Assembly (NCBI GenBank): GCA_023052935.1
Contig: CM041297.1
Span: 100,513,063-100,577,062, forward strand
Direction of reading: 5' to 3'
From: Piezodorus guildinii
Taxonomy: Eukaryota; Arthropoda; Insecta; Hemiptera; Pentatomidae
Length of the DNA: 64,000 nt
Part shown: positions 11,435-24,432 of the stretch, piece after piece
How positions within the stretch are numbered: position 1 is the stretch's first letter
How the letters are laid out: each line of letters opens with the position of its first letter
Translations under genes and position numbers: made by a program
The notes under the pieces: model-generated
The model's database searches: none
Seen by the model: the letters and a program-made list of their open reading frames with translations, nothing else
What the model was told of the DNA's origin: nothing

Positions 11435-12020
11435 TGGAAAAAACTAGGGTTGGAACAAACCCTCGCTCTGATGAAATCAGCTGATCTTTAAATTAAAAAG
11501 TATGTTTATTATTTTAGTTTTGTTTTGATATATTAGTGAATATTGAACCCGTAGGGGTAAGTTTATCTTTGATGTTTAGTATTTTTTTTTGTTTACAGTA
11601 AACGTTCTAAATGTGATTTATTATAAAATTGTATTGTAACCTTTTAGGTTCAATTATCTGATGTGAAAATAAAGAAGTTTCAAGTAAAAAATGGTTACTA
11701 ATCACTCCCCCTCCGCTGAGCTAGCACTTATTTAAATAAATAATTATATAACGTAAATAGAGACGTTACAGTGTATATATAATTCAGATTGAAAATTATA
11801 CATGGAGATGAAAGTAACAATTTTAATTTTAAAAATAGTTCCAAGCAACTATTTTTCTCAGAATTTTCTTTTTTCTCTTATAATATTTTTAAAATTCTTA
11901 TTAGCGATTTTCCTGACAACGAATACATCCATGATAATCAATTAATATTTTTATTTTTATTATGAAGGATGAGATAGTTCGAGTGGCGGTCAAAAAATAT
12001 TATAAAAAAGTGAAAAACTA
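11435..12020. other. Unassigned AT-rich sequence
   Basis: No gene or known repeat recognised. Confidence 0.4.
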
Positions 12021-12026
12021 TTTATG

Positions 12027-12385
12027 AAATAACGTTTCGACCCACGTTTCGGGTCTTCATCGGGGCTTTCCTTCAAGAATCAAGAAGCAAATCTTAGAAA
12101 TGATGAATTGTTATTTAAGTAGTTCAACGGATTAACAAATTTTGAAAATGACAAAGTATATCAGAACGTCGGTTATCAAATATTTTTCCACTATTTTCTT
12201 ATTTTTTTAACCATAACGTTCTTCATATTTATATCACGGTCAACTGTTCAATTTTTATTAGCTTCTGCGCTCCTAATAAATTGTCAGTATTCAAACTATG
12301 TTTGGCTATTAGGATAAGGATTTATAAATAAATCTATGATACGCTTTGTAATTCATTGATAAATAAATATGCATATATATGTTAA
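12027..12385 (-). repeat. Hammerhead-bearing repeat, copy b
   Basis: Second copy of the block at 6054-6425, with the same boundary at ATAACGTTTCG. It contains a hammerhead motif at 12031-12063 with the perfect GACCC/GGGTC stem II, but the core reads CCGATGA instead of CTGATGA, and the flank offers no stem I partner. Loss of this core base should inactivate the ribozyme. Confidence 0.7.
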
Positions 12386-13185
12386 ATTTATTACATATGT
12401 TAGTATTATAGAATTATATTAATTTCACATTTAGGGATGTAATTTATGTATTTCAGCCTACGCTGCCAAGATCAACCTCGGTCATAAATTTTATGACCCA
12501 TTATCTTTCGTCCCGCACTTCCTAACCATAAGTAATTAAATAATTGTATTAACAATATCTAAACCATCATAGAATAGAATAGAATAAAGTTTATTATTGA
12601 CATGTTACATTAAGGACCAAACTGGTCCTCTCTTACAATGAACAGGAATCGTATCATGGACAAAGATGAAAAACGGTAAGAGAATAATATATTTTTAAAC
12701 AACTGTTTAGGATCCAAGAAACCATAAATTGAATAAATAATTTAGATCAGAAACAAAATAGTATTCACCAAGATTATATTCAGCTTAAAAAAAAAATTAA
12801 ACGATGGATAATACCGTGGAACGGAGTATTCATATAGTCAAAAATCACTACTTATCTTATAACATTAAATAGTATATAGTATATATATAGCAATTATTGT
12901 TGGAAAGATTCATTCACAGAACCAATAAACATAACAAACATTTTAAGCTTGTTATATTAAAAAAAAAAGGTATCTGGATAAAGATTTACAACTATAGTTA
13001 TCAAGCAATAAAGTTTGACCTAAAACTTATTTTAATCATCCTTAAGACTTTACGAGTTTACCTGAAAGATCTTTGTTGGTATATTTTTAATATCTGAATG
13101 TACGAGATTAATGTTAAGCTAAATCACCAAGGTATTTGTACTTAATATAAACCAATGATTTATTTTTTCTTGTAGATTTACCACA
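12386..13185. other. Unassigned AT-rich sequence
   Basis: A short AGAATAGAATAGAATAAAG tract lies near 12570-12590. Nothing else stands out. Confidence 0.4.
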
Positions 13186-13189
13186 GGTG

Positions 13190-13460
13190 TTTTCTAAAGG
13201 GTCTTGGGCTCAGTACATATAGAGATTCGTACTATTACTAGGCCAACGGCCGTGCAATTAGTTGATAAGGCAGATATCACACTCAGTTTTTCCCCGATTC
13301 CGGTACCCACTTTATAGAGGCTGGGTCTCCATACCCTAGGGTGCCCCCCCCCCTCCTCGACTGAAATAACTGAATAAATAATATTCAGCCACAGCCAGGA
13401 TTCGAACCAACGACCCGGAGCACAGTAGACTAGTGCTCTGTCCATTAGACCACGCCCCTC
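13190..13460 (-). mobile_element. SINE-B copy (tRNA-derived), minus strand
   Basis: Sense (minus) starts GGGGCGTGGTCTAATGGACA. It carries a perfect A box, TGGTCTAATGG, and a perfect B box, GGTTCGAATCC, followed by an AT-rich link and the family body ending in TGTACTGAGCCCAAGACCC. The other copies are at 35965-36292 and 63670-63960. This copy lacks the homopolymer tail seen in those. It is not a functional tRNA gene, because the body continues far past the tRNA-like part. Confidence 0.85.
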
Positions 13461-14220
13461 CCCATTTCAATAATTAACCTCACTAATATAGTAATGGCAA
13501 ATTGCAAAGTATATAGCCCGTGTAATTGTATATTACTATATCAGAGAACACTTATATCTATTCACATTCTATCATTCATTGTATAATGTTGCGTCATGTT
13601 TCTTTATTAGGAGCTACACAACAAGATAGTTCATGCACGGTTCAAATGCCATTGGCACTAGTTTATCTATTTGTCGGTTTATATTTAAACATTTAACTGT
13701 TTACTGCTTCGCGCTCAGCGACATACTTCGAATGTCGTCGTTCATCAAGAGCACATGCAATGAAACACATCATCTATTTCGGAATCCAAGATTACAGTCA
13801 TATCTAACATTACTCAAAAGCTATACAACCAATGTAACAGTAACATTTAAGTGATATTTACACTAAATTTTAAATTCTTTGAAAAAAAAAATGAAAAAGT
13901 CTTTATTCTGACACAAAGTCGCTATAAAACAAATAGCTGCTTATGGTTTGGCTACTATCTTATGTATTGTATAAACAATTTTATATGCGTACATTTACAC
14001 AGACAGAGTACGTACTCATGTTCATATTAAATATTACATATTTCACAAAACAACAGATGATCGAGATTCATATAGATAATAAAAGATGCTGAATATACAC
14101 AGAGGGGTGGTTTTAAAGATAGAGCGAGTTTCAAGAGGATGAGAAACAAATAAAAAAGGATTTGTGAAATGTTTAAGTTCTGTATGATGGCCCCATTTTC
14201 TATTTAATGGGTGTGAAAAA
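13461..14220. other. Unassigned AT-rich sequence
   Basis: The 73-codon plus-strand frame at 13633-13854 has no recognisable motif and no supporting context. Confidence 0.35.
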
Positions 14221-14224
14221 TACT

Positions 14225-14350
14225 TCCTTATGCCGTCCTTCGGAGGTGCCGTAGAAAGGTGGTCCTGAACCTATGCGATTTCAGGTACTCGTTAAAGATT
14301 CCTATCCTAATTAAACCTTGATAGGCAAAATTTAGGACTCTCACTGTAGC
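14225..14350 (+). repeat. SINE-C 3' part
   Basis: Contains GCCGTCCTTCGGAGGTGCC, then GGTGGTCCTGAACCT, CAGGTACTCGTTAAAGAT and ATTAAACCTTGATAGGCAAA, in the same order as the family at 29150-29465 and the inverted piece at 58765-58915. The tRNA-like head is absent. Confidence 0.65.
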
Positions 14351-17300
14351 ATAGTTCGATTAGCCACAGAAGTATTAAGTGACGTTAAATAAATAAACAA
14401 ACGTCTGTGAGATAAACATTGATTGATTGGGTACTGGTGTTAAATGAATGAATGTCGATACGGAAATCACCTTCAAATATCTTTTGTTATTTTCATATCC
14501 AAATGATAAAGACTAAAACAAATTAGGAAATGTAACTAATATATAATATAGGGCTGAAAAACGATTGTATAAAAAAATATATATCTATTTGAAAAAAGAT
14601 CCGTTTGAAGGGGTAAAATTTATCTAGTGACCATCTTTAACGGATCTTTATTCTGCCATCATGAATCCATCTGAAGAACCACGGAGCAAAGCAGAATTGA
14701 GTGGACTGATTTAAAAATTGCCTGTGTTCAAAATGATTTTATAATGGGACGGCATCGTATAAAAACCGAATTAACTGCAGCTGCCTAATTTCACTTAAGT
14801 TTTTATGGAGCTAAGGTGTGTCGTCCTAGATAGGGTAATGGCCATTATAATAATTACAGTGATTTGTAACTTAGCATCTTAATGTTGAAGGGTAAGCTGG
14901 ATTACTCTTGTTAAAACATGTTATTTGCATTATAAAATATACGAATAAAATGTTTAAATAAACTTATTAGTATGCTTATTAACATTCATCGCTTTTAATA
15001 ATAATAATAATAATTCTTTATTTATTCTGGAACGGGTCCCTTCAGAATTAAATTAATTCTTAACAATGAAATTATTAATTAAATTAATAATTAAATCCAA
15101 TTAATGATTATTCGAAATAATGCTGTATACTGCATACTGTGTACTGTTACTATCTGTTATTGTACTTTTATTGAATTGCCGCAGGTGAACTCCTTTCCCA
15201 CACACGGGCTCGCCTTAGTGGGATAGTGACTTCTACTTGCACGATAATATTTCTGTGTTTTGATTCGAAAAAAGAAGTTTATAAGTTAAAAAAAAAAAAA
15301 ATACAAGTTAAGATGAAATGGGGGTTTCAGGCATAATAGTACAGTAAAATTAGGTAAAAAGCAGGCCAAACCTAAGCATCAAAAAAAAATCTGAAATCTG
15401 TCAGAAATTGTTCAGCATCCTTACCTTATGAACTGATCAAAGTCCCAACTAAAGTCCCAGAGTTTTCCGCGTCGGGTTTTTGTTGGGGAGAGGGGGATAA
15501 TCAGAAAATAATTACATATTTTCAGTTTTTTTACCGGCAAACCATCTCCAGCCATAGATGCTACTCAGATACTCTTACTAGAACTGCAGTCTTAAACAAG
15601 TTCTTCCCACCTTTTTAGTCATAGATCAAAAGCTAACTTTGATATGTTTCGTCGCATGAATAGTCAGTCTTCTTGACTCCCCAGCTTGTGGAGTAAATAC
15701 AATACTAAGAGGGATAATGCCCATCGTCTACAAACTGTTAAAGTTAATTATAGCATCCGGAGGCAGAAGTAGTGATAACAGCATATGGGACTCCAAGCAG
15801 ATAAGACTCCTTAGGTTCTCACACCCACATAAAAGTTTCGGACCCCATTGGTTATAAGCATATACTGACTGGTTTTAGATTGAATCTACACCTTGGGATC
15901 CAAGTATCAAAGAGTATCAGACTCTATCCTATACCTGGACTACACTAGATATGTTCCGTAATGGGACACGCAGGTACAGCAGAAGTCACATAGGTACTAC
16001 TTGCTTATATCGCTGCAGCTCTTACTTTTGATTAAATTATTAATAAGACCTTGACAGTCATAATTAACCTTACTTTTAATTAGACTTTATTAATCTCATA
16101 AGGCCTTAACAGCTAAACGATGCACCATTGCTTCGACATCCTTAAAAGTGCCACCGTCATTAGCCGAATCTTCCATACTAGTACATTTCATGAACATCAG
16201 GACATTTCAATAACTAGTTTAAAGCCCTAAGGTGCACCAAATACATAAATTATTTAATTAACAGTTGCATCAACCTGCTCTCTTAGAATATTGATCCTTA
16301 CCTGAGAAGCGCTGTTCTAAATAATGGGATTAGACTCGGCAATCATCATATCAATCGCCACATACAAGCTCATCCGTCCTACAGACAACATAGTGCCAAC
16401 GAGACTTTTGTAGTATCAGCATTTAATTGTGAGAAAAAAAAAATTCTTGTCGTTTTAATAAAAGCCTGATCTTGTCTGTATGTAACTCGCTATGCTTCTT
16501 CAAAATATTTATAACCCACTTATAGATGCTGCACGGTATATTTCTATTCATAACAAATGTTTAAATTTATATTGGAAGATAAGACATATAAAAATAATTT
16601 ATTATAATTCAACACATACAACGTAATTTACTTTTTAATTGCAACCTGCAGCTCATCAAAACACATGGGAGCTTTTTGCAATGTGTCTATATCTAAAGAA
16701 CAAAAATGTATTTTCAGCGTTAAGCGATATATTTTTAGAGAATATTCCGTAAATAAAATTTAAATATGAACACACAGTGAAATAAAGTCGTCTTAGCATC
16801 TCGTGAAGAGTTATGAACCCACATACTGTTTGGGACAGCTGGATGGTCAATAAAACTGACCCGACACTTCAAGCACAGATGCTGTGACAAGTAAAAAACC
16901 ATTAATCCACTTTATTCTCAACTCAAATCCTTCGCTAAATCTAGGAAATTAAACCGAAAATATATATTATTATAATTTAATTTAATTATCACGAATAATT
17001 GTTATCAGTACCCCCAATGTGTGAAAAATATATACTGTTTAAGCCTTTTAAAAAGACTGTATGCGTTGGGATGAGTGACGTTAAAACACAAAAAAGATGG
17101 GCTAACGTAGACTCTCGATCCCGTGTCGAAACGAGCCGGTCTTTGAGTAGTTAAAATTGAGATGAGGTAATATTAAATAAAAAATAAAATTGAAAAGAAA
17201 CAAAACAAAGTTTAATCATTAAAATGAGGAAAATTTACAACTAAAAATAAAAATCGTTTGATTTATAAAAAAAATTAAAAAAAGTTCTTTGATTAAAACA

Positions 17301-17470
17301 AACTGTAAAAAGAGTAATTTAAAAAAAATAGGTGAGTGCTATTAAGAATGTTACAAAAAATGAATAAATATAATGAGAAAAAAAATGATCAATTATCAAT
17401 TATCAGTAGGCGACTCTGGAAGGACGGTGATCTTTGAGAAGACAACAAACGAAGTCCTGATCGAAAAATT
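14351..17470. other. Long stretch without recognisable genes
   Basis: I see no open frame of note and no repeat copy matching the families named here. An (AAT)n tract lies near 14998-15015 and an A run near 15290. Region 15400-16400 is less AT-rich than its surroundings and may be an old decayed element, but I could not identify any motif. Confidence 0.35.
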
Positions 17471-17479
17471 GGTTGAAGG

Positions 17480-17930
17480 CTAATTGATACGTAATCTCAG
17501 CTGGCTGGTTCGAAGGTACTGGCTTGAGGGCAAGGGGGGCTCTCTGAGCTGGTTAGTCCCTACACTATTGAATAGTACTACATACGTAAACCAACAAAAT
17601 AAAAATATTTTCCTCACTTCAAAACTATTTTTAATTTTAAATTCAAAACAAAAATATACAGGTAAAAAATTATGTTCAGGCTCAAAAAGTATGGCTTCAT
17701 GCAAGGAATTGGTTGAGGACAAGAAGGGCTCTCTTATCTGGTTAATTCCTGCACTATTCAATAGTACTACATACGTAAACCAACAAAATAAAAATATTTT
17801 TCTCATTTCAAAACTATTTTTAATTTAATTTAATTGTAAATTCAAAACAAAAATTTACAGGTAAAAAATTATGTTCAGACTCAAACAGTATGGCTTCATG
17901 TAAGGGATTGGTCAAAGATCATTTTAAAAC
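17480..17930. repeat. 189-bp tandem duplication
   Basis: Two-and-a-bit units: AATAGTACTACATACGTAAA occurs near 17571 and 17760 (189 bp apart), and AAAAAATTATGTTCAG occurs near 17665 and 17865 (200 bp apart, because an AATTTAATTT stretch was gained in unit 2). The frames at 17480-17806 (-) and 17484-17828 (+) exist because the repeat unit lacks stops. I do not consider them genes. Confidence 0.85.
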
Positions 17931-20160
17931 GAGCCTCTAAGTGAATTTAAATTATACATGCTTTTAGGACTAGTTGAAATCTGTATCTAAACAATTACTG
18001 AACAATCATTAAATTTAAAGTTTTGATGAAATAATTTCTTTGTTAACTTAGGACTCCAGAGCTTGGGAGACCATGGACTAATAATATTAATGTTTACCCG
18101 CGCGACTTGCCAAAACTAAATCTTCGCACCGCTGACTATTTTAGATCAAGGCTGATTGTCTAGTGATTCCGTTTTAATTCTCATAACGATTTCATCAACT
18201 GAATTAAACATCACAGCTACTAAGTAAGTTGAAATTTATATAAACACACGCGCGTTCTTTCAAATGATGACAGATAAAGTGTTTGTCATAAATACAGAAA
18301 CATATGTTTAACAAAATGAGCATATCTGCTGATAGTTGTTATAGCATTTTTTAAGCTCACAATATACCAGAAGATATTCAGGTGGAATATTAATTTATAC
18401 AACAGATTATATCGAACTTCACGGAACTATATGTCAAGAAATTTGATTTTTTAAAATGGTTGTATTATAAAATAGAATAGGTCTAACTGGAAGAGGTCAC
18501 ACGTTATCTGAATGTAGAAACAAATAATTACACCTGGAGCTGCAGACAAATCTTCCTTTCCGAGATTTTACAAGAGCTCTTTTAAATAATATCCGGTAGG
18601 ATTTGCAGGAACACTAATAAAGTAACTAAGTAGCTTTTGGAAATTCAGTTCTAAAAAAAACCTTGGGCGGAGCTTAGTCGAAGAATCGACAACGCACCTC
18701 GATGCCAATCCATAAGATGATACCATCTTCGAAGAATACTTTTACTGATGAGAAATGAGGAATGCACCTACCAGTGGACAGGCGAAGCAGGAGCTGCGGA
18801 CAAAGATTAAGCAGATTCACGGAGAAGAAAAAAACCCTAAAGGTGAAAAGAGAGAGACGTCCCAGATTTGACAGCCTAGCCAGAAAAGCAGCCGTTTGAA
18901 AATTCAACCAAAATCATTTGGATGAGTCACTGATAATTTATAATGTATATAGTTTTCTAATTGATTCTCATTAAAATAAATTATTTATTTTAAGGTGTTC
19001 AATGTCATCACTGAATTTGAAAAACACATCATCATTAAATAGATAGATAACTGTTTTTTATTTCTTCAGCATATTAAAACAATAATATTACATTCTATAA
19101 ATAAACATTAGTAGAACTATGGTCTATTATACCGTCTAGTCCGGAGTATAGAAAAGTCAAACATAGGTCACCACTGGTTCTACTAATACTCCATAAGTCT
19201 CAGAAACAATGATTTAACTTCTAATATTTTACTATTTGACTAAATAAATGTGTATTAAATGAATCCAGACTCATCTTAAACAAATTTAATCTTAGATAAA
19301 CAATAGCGAGAGATCCTGATAGATAATAATTTATTGTGTTATCTTAGCCATAGGTTGAATCCAGGTGTCGTGACACCCTCCTGGAGTTCATCTACTCTCT
19401 AAATCTACTCTATAAAGTGTGTACCCAAACGTTGGAGTGTCGTACGTGATCTCGGTGACCTCCTAACACAACCGTTGGCCTGGAAACAGTAAGTGACCTG
19501 GCTATGTACTGAACAAAATAAACTTAATTTTTTGTAATTAATAAAATATTTTTTCTATGTATTGTGTATAGGCTGAGTAATGATGGCGACGAAAAAGTGT
19601 TTGCTGGGGTATTTGATGAATGGTAAAAGGAAAACTAACATTTATGTGATTAAAGCTTTATAATTGAAACTTGGAGTAACCACAATTGAGTACTTAAGCC
19701 TTATAAAGAACAAAATTGAATAAACGTCGTTTAATATTTTTGGTGGGATTGAGGGAGCATAAAATGTAAGCCGCAGAAGGAAAGGGTCTTTTGTCCTTTG
19801 GCGTGTCAACTTCCTTGTCCTCAAGGGTGGCAAATTGCTTTTAAGCTTATGCTGTTACGTCAAATGGGTCTCCTGCTTGAAATGGGCTCTTAAAGCAGAG
19901 GCCTCCTGCCTACTGAGCAATTTAAATTTATTTCTGTTCCCACGCCTTCGCCTGTCTCCCAACCTTCAAAGGACGAATTAAAGCTAATTAGCGGATAGTT
20001 GAAAGTTATTCCGAGAACGGACAATGCCTAGAAGAGGACAATGCAATACTGCTTATTTTAATTATTTAAACAGTAATAATTCCTTTTGGATTTTAAAAAT
20101 ATAGGTCCATTTATTTTAATATTAATGTTAAACAATCTATTTATGAGATGAGATATATAA
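17931..20160. other. Unassigned sequence
   Basis: No recognised gene. Near 18665-18905 the plus strand reads a charged stretch (TEKKKTLKVKRERRPRFDSLARKAAV) broken by stops. It may be a transposon relic of unknown family. Confidence 0.35.
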
Positions 20161-20162
20161 TA

Positions 20163-20239
20163 AGAAAATCTGGTGTGTACGACCCACACCTTCACTTACC
20201 TCCGTTTTTAAAATCAAGAAATTTTTAATGATGTTAGAT
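20163..20239 (-). repeat. Family R terminus
   Basis: AAAATCTGGTGTGTACGACC, then CACCTTCACTTACCTCCG, is the outer end of R in minus orientation, cut off where the jockey-like relic begins. Confidence 0.6.
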
Positions 20240-20798
20240 CCTCATTAAACACTAAAACGACAAGAAACTGCCCGACGTTTCCGACTACTTGAATACTTAA
20301 TGGACAAACGGTCAAATCTTCCGCTTAATTACAAAAAACTTATTTCCATGACCATCATAAGGCCGATATGGACTAACGGAGTAGAGCTATTGGGCTCTAC
20401 TAAACCATCGAATCCAATCCTTACAATCCAAAATCCTTCGGAAAATCCTTAATGCTCCTTATTTTGACACAAATAAACTCATTCATAAAGACGTTAATAT
20501 TCCATATGTTGCTGACTTAGCCCGAACTAGGTACCGTTCCTTCCTTGACAAACTCCATTCCCACTCCAATCCATTAGTTTCAATCCTTGCTTCCTCTTCG
20601 ATCCCTGACAATCCTCCGAGGCGTCTGAAAAGAAGATAGCCACGAGACCTTCTAGTTTAGAAGCCACTGATTAGTTTTTCTACATGAAATTTTTCTATAT
20701 TACCATCAGGACATTTTTCTATATTACCATCACATCTACTTGATTTTTTTTTTTTTTAATACATTTGTATATATCAATAAATAAGTTAAAAAAAAAAT
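20240..20798 (+). pseudogene. Jockey-like LINE RT relic, 5'-truncated
   Basis: Same family as 53167-54248. Readable in broken frames: RQETARR, LNYKKLI, RPIWT-GVELLGSTKPSN and a terminal PPRRLKRR*. It covers only the region after the RT catalytic core, then the 3' UTR ending ATATCAATAAATAAG plus poly(A). Frameshifts and a premature TAG near the end show it is dead. An imperfect 12-13-bp duplication may flank it (AATGATGTTAGA left, AATTATGTTGGA right). Confidence 0.8.
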
Positions 20799-22320
20799 TA
20801 TGTTGGAGTTTAAAAGATTAAAGAATTTAGTTAAGTGCAATAATATAACCATAGAAAATATTATCAACAATAATCACTTTATTGTATCCTTAAACCTGCA
20901 ACATCCAAATAATTCAATCTCTCCAATTGAAAATAATACGAAAAATCGTGGTGCACTGTTTCACGGTAAGGAGGTGATTACATCACACTCAACCGCAAGG
21001 TTCTTTCCTCAATTTTGGGTAACCACTTTATAGAAACTGGATGTGCCCAGAAGGGCCTTAATCCCCCAGTGTCGCTCCACGGCTGAAGATTTATGATTTA
21101 TTAGCAAACAATGAACTATATTTTTATATTTAAGATTATTAATTAGAATGTTTTGGTCTTCATAAAATAACAAAATACGTATTACAACACCCAATATAGA
21201 AGTAGTTGAATTATAATAGCTTTAATAATGCATCTATACATAATTATTCATATAAACATAATCATAAATTTTGATAAATAACATTATCAGCAGTTGTTTA
21301 TTTTAAATTATGAGGGTTCAATTGATAAGAAATATTGTGATAGAGACAAGTGATAGAGAAGGACTGATTTATAAAAAATTAATTGTTCTACCTCTATTGA
21401 TTTTGTGCCCCCCCCCCCTCCGCAAAAGCTCTAGACGTTTTAATTTTGAAGTTTTTCAATAACGGACGGACATTTTTAAAGGAAATCTTCCTCATCGAGA
21501 ATATTTTATAAAAAGGTAGGGTGATTTTTTTTCTCTCTCACTCTCATTTTTATTTTATTTTTTAAAATTTTCTGCCCTTAGTGACCCCCATATAGGGAAT
21601 ATTCCTGTGTATCGGCGATCGGCCCAAGATAGCTCCTCAAAACCTGTCCCGCCTCTATAGGCGTCATGTAATCGATCGATGGATTAACCATTGAAAAAGT
21701 CCTGATAAAAACTCTTGGGGTTGGGAAGAATGGCTCGTGATCGGGAAAAATGAATAATTCACAACTCATCAAACTGCGAGAAAAGAAAAGTCCCAGTCAA
21801 TTCTTTGAGAATGTATATAAATTTCAAAAGACATAAACATCTTAGGAACCAGAAATGTTTAATAAATAAATTAGAATGAATTTTCTTTGTAATAGAAGGT
21901 ACTTTTCTATTACTTTTTCATGATGATAAATCACATTTTTTAATTAGATATTAAATTTATCAAAGAGTTCTGTCGCTTTAATAAAAGTAAAAAATTTACT
22001 CATTTCTTATTATTGCTTTTATCAGTTATTTCCGAACGCTGGGTTAATTCATATGTTATCTATGGCAGGCATTTTAAGTCAGTTGTTTTATACAAATAAA
22101 GTTTTTGAAAAGTAACTATAACAAAAAAAACAGAAATGCGATTATAAGTCTTTGAATATTTCATCCCTAATTTCCTTAGAAACAAGAAAATAGGTAATTC
22201 TCGAAAAATACCAAAAACTCAGACCTACATCTCTGTAAATGTGTATTAAGGAAAAATGTAGCTGCTGGTTCACTATTTGCTTTATTAATTTTATTCATAA
22301 AAACTTTAATAATAATAATA
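20799..22320. other. Unassigned AT-rich sequence
   Basis: Contains a C9 run near 21411 and an AATAATAATAATAATA tract ending at 22322. The 77-codon frame at 20800-21033 has no recognisable motif. Confidence 0.35.
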
Positions 22321-22324
22321 ATAG

Positions 22325-22612
22325 GCTTAGCGAACCCGAAGGTTCGATGCCGATACCACCAAATTCCCCCTACTCAGACTCGTCCAATGTTCACCATTCA
22401 AGCCCAAGCTCCCGAGATCAGCCTTAACGCAATCCTCCCATCTACGCTTCGGCCTACCTTTCGGACGCCTACCAGTCGGATCAGCAAATACCAGCTTTCT
22501 CGGAATCCGCTCGTCATCGAGCCCAACAACTTTACTCGCCCATTTGAGTCTCCGCGATGCAATCAGCTTAACTATATTCACAGGATACAAGTTTCTCAAT
22601 TCCGCGTTGCAT
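22325..22612 (-). pseudogene. LINE RT C-terminal relic (second family)
   Basis: Minus-strand frame 22599-22327 (90 codons) reads ASRRLKWASKVVGLDDERIP, then PRKLVF, TGRRPKGRPKRRWEDCVKAD and LGSLGLNGEHW. This is the hallmark tail of many arthropod endonuclease/reverse-transcriptase LINEs: 'RLRW-GHV-RM', 'GRPR-RW-D-V--DL'. No catalytic domain lies upstream, where an A run (22614-22632) and unrelated sequence follow. Same broad family as 6920-7330 and clearly better preserved. The plus-strand frames here are antisense shadows. Confidence 0.85.
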
Positions 22613-22964
22613 AAAAAAAAAAAAAAAAAAAACCTTTACTGTCTCTATGATTTAATTTATTTGTTTATAAATTTTCAAGTAAGAAAAAATGTAATTTTCT
22701 GGATTTAAATCAGAATATCCTAGAAACGGAGGTATTGCAATATAATGAAACACGCTTTTCAATTGGCGAATTCCATGAGTTGCAAATTTTTCGGGACAAT
22801 GTTTCCAACTCTTGTAAATTTACATATATCAGATTTAAAATAAAATGAAAAGTCGTTTTTAAAAACTCCTAAAATGAAATTGGATTGGCCCAAACAGAGA
22901 TTAATTCTGTTGGCATGGATATGTCTTTTGGATGAGGGTCTATAATTCAATGTGTAACTTTCTT

Positions 22965-23745
22965 TTATTTTCACTTAATTAGATATGAAATACATAGTAA
23001 GGAAAAGTATTGCGATCCTGAAATTTTTTAAATCGAGTTTTCACCGGAAATACATGTTTTATTACCATGAAGGTCTGTGCGTGTGTGTGTGTGTGTGTGA
23101 GTGTTGTAAGTCTAGCGCAAGAACGAAAAGTCGTATGAAACTAAAATTTCATATTAAAGAAAGCAATAAGCCCTAGATATTACAGTACCTTTTTCATCAA
23201 AATCAGCTAACCAGAAGAGCCACTTTACATCATGAATTTTGGACCTTTTTACGATTTTCTCCAAAACGGCTTTAACGATTTTGATTAAAATCGCTATATC
23301 GATGTGAAATTGGATGTGCTTAAATATCATGCATGTTTCATACTGATTAAAACAGTATGACCGGATGCCGATACTTTAATTATTTTTCTTTTAAAGTACG
23401 TTTAGTTTTTTAGATATTATGAAATTGACTATATCATCTGATTAGCATTGCTAAAAACAGCTAAATATACGATTTGAACGAATTTGAAACAGTAATATAA
23501 ATGTATAATAAACCGTTGGAAAGCTTAAGATTTTAGAAAAAAAATATTTTCTTATTCTTAATATTGTAAACGTCAACGGAAAGTGATGAAAAGCCGATTA
23601 AATAAACTTATTGTCGCAGATAATAATAGAATAGATTATTTAATAAAACACATGTTTCTATTAAGACTTATTGTAAATAATTCTTTAACTAATGAAGGTA
23701 AGTAAAAGTCGTGTGTCGCGCGTACTAGATTTTTAAAAAATACTA
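22965..23745 (+). repeat. Dispersed repeat family R, copy 3
   Basis: Nearly full-length R: starts near TATTTTCACTTAATTAGATA; passes AAGTATTGCGATCCTGAAAT, (GT)n and AAGTCTAGCGCAAGAACGAA; then ATGAATTTTGGACCTTTTTA, AACCGTTGGAAAGCTTAAGA and AAAAGCCGATTAAATAAAC; ends at GGTAAGTAAAAGTCGTGTGT, then CGCGCGTACTAGA. The (GT)n is internal to the family. Confidence 0.85.
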
Positions 23746-24205
23746 ATGATATACTACTAAAATAATATACAATGCTATATAGTATACTATTAAAATACTG
23801 ATGCTAATTATGAATAACTTGTTTTAATACTGGATAGTCCTATGTAAGAAATAATAATTCATTACACATGAAAGAAATGAACCTTAGTCCCCACCTTATG
23901 AGAGATCGTTCCTAGAAAATGTTAAACAAGTGGTAGGTTTATTATTCTTTAGTTAATTTTAAGAATAACTAATATAAAAATTGATTTGTTAATAATAATA
24001 AGAGCCTATGGAGAATAATTTGAAGAAAGTAGGCTTTAAAAAGTTGTTTGAAGGTTACGCTACACGGCGAGATAAGCAAGTGAAATTTAAAAATGTAGTA
24101 TGTGGTAAGTCGGCGATAGTGACTTATCATATATTTTCAACTTATTATAATAAATGTACAATAACAGCGTGTCGCGTGCACCAGATTTTTTCATCTTCAG
24201 TTAGA
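23690..24205 (+). repeat. Segmental duplication, unit 1
   Basis: Matches 26925-27440 in the same orientation, for example AATAATAAGAGCCTATGGAG near 23993 and 27256, and ACCTTATGAGAGATCGTT in both. The open frame at 24008-24253 is destroyed in the second copy by frame changes, so it is unlikely to be a gene. Confidence 0.8.
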
Positions 24206-24432
24206 CAAGCTCTAGACCTAGGTCTGTTGTTGTTGCGCGGATCGAAAATTTGACGATATTCTCCATGTCAGAAATTGAAAATATTTGTTGTTATATAACA
24301 TTTGATGCTAGGACCAACCCGCTTAAGAGCTATAATTGGTTTAAATGAAAATATTTACCAATGTACATAGAGGATTAAAATATTTTTTTTAATCTTTGTG
24401 AGTAGATTATTTCTTTTTATGTTTATCCTCTT

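Noticed and set aside
18661..18905. Possible protein relic (charged plus-strand reading)
   Set aside because: Stops interrupt it and no family could be named; kept only as a note in the region entry.
24008..24253. 81-codon frame after R copy 3
   Set aside because: The duplicate at 26.9-27.4 kb breaks the frame, so there is no sign of selection for a protein.
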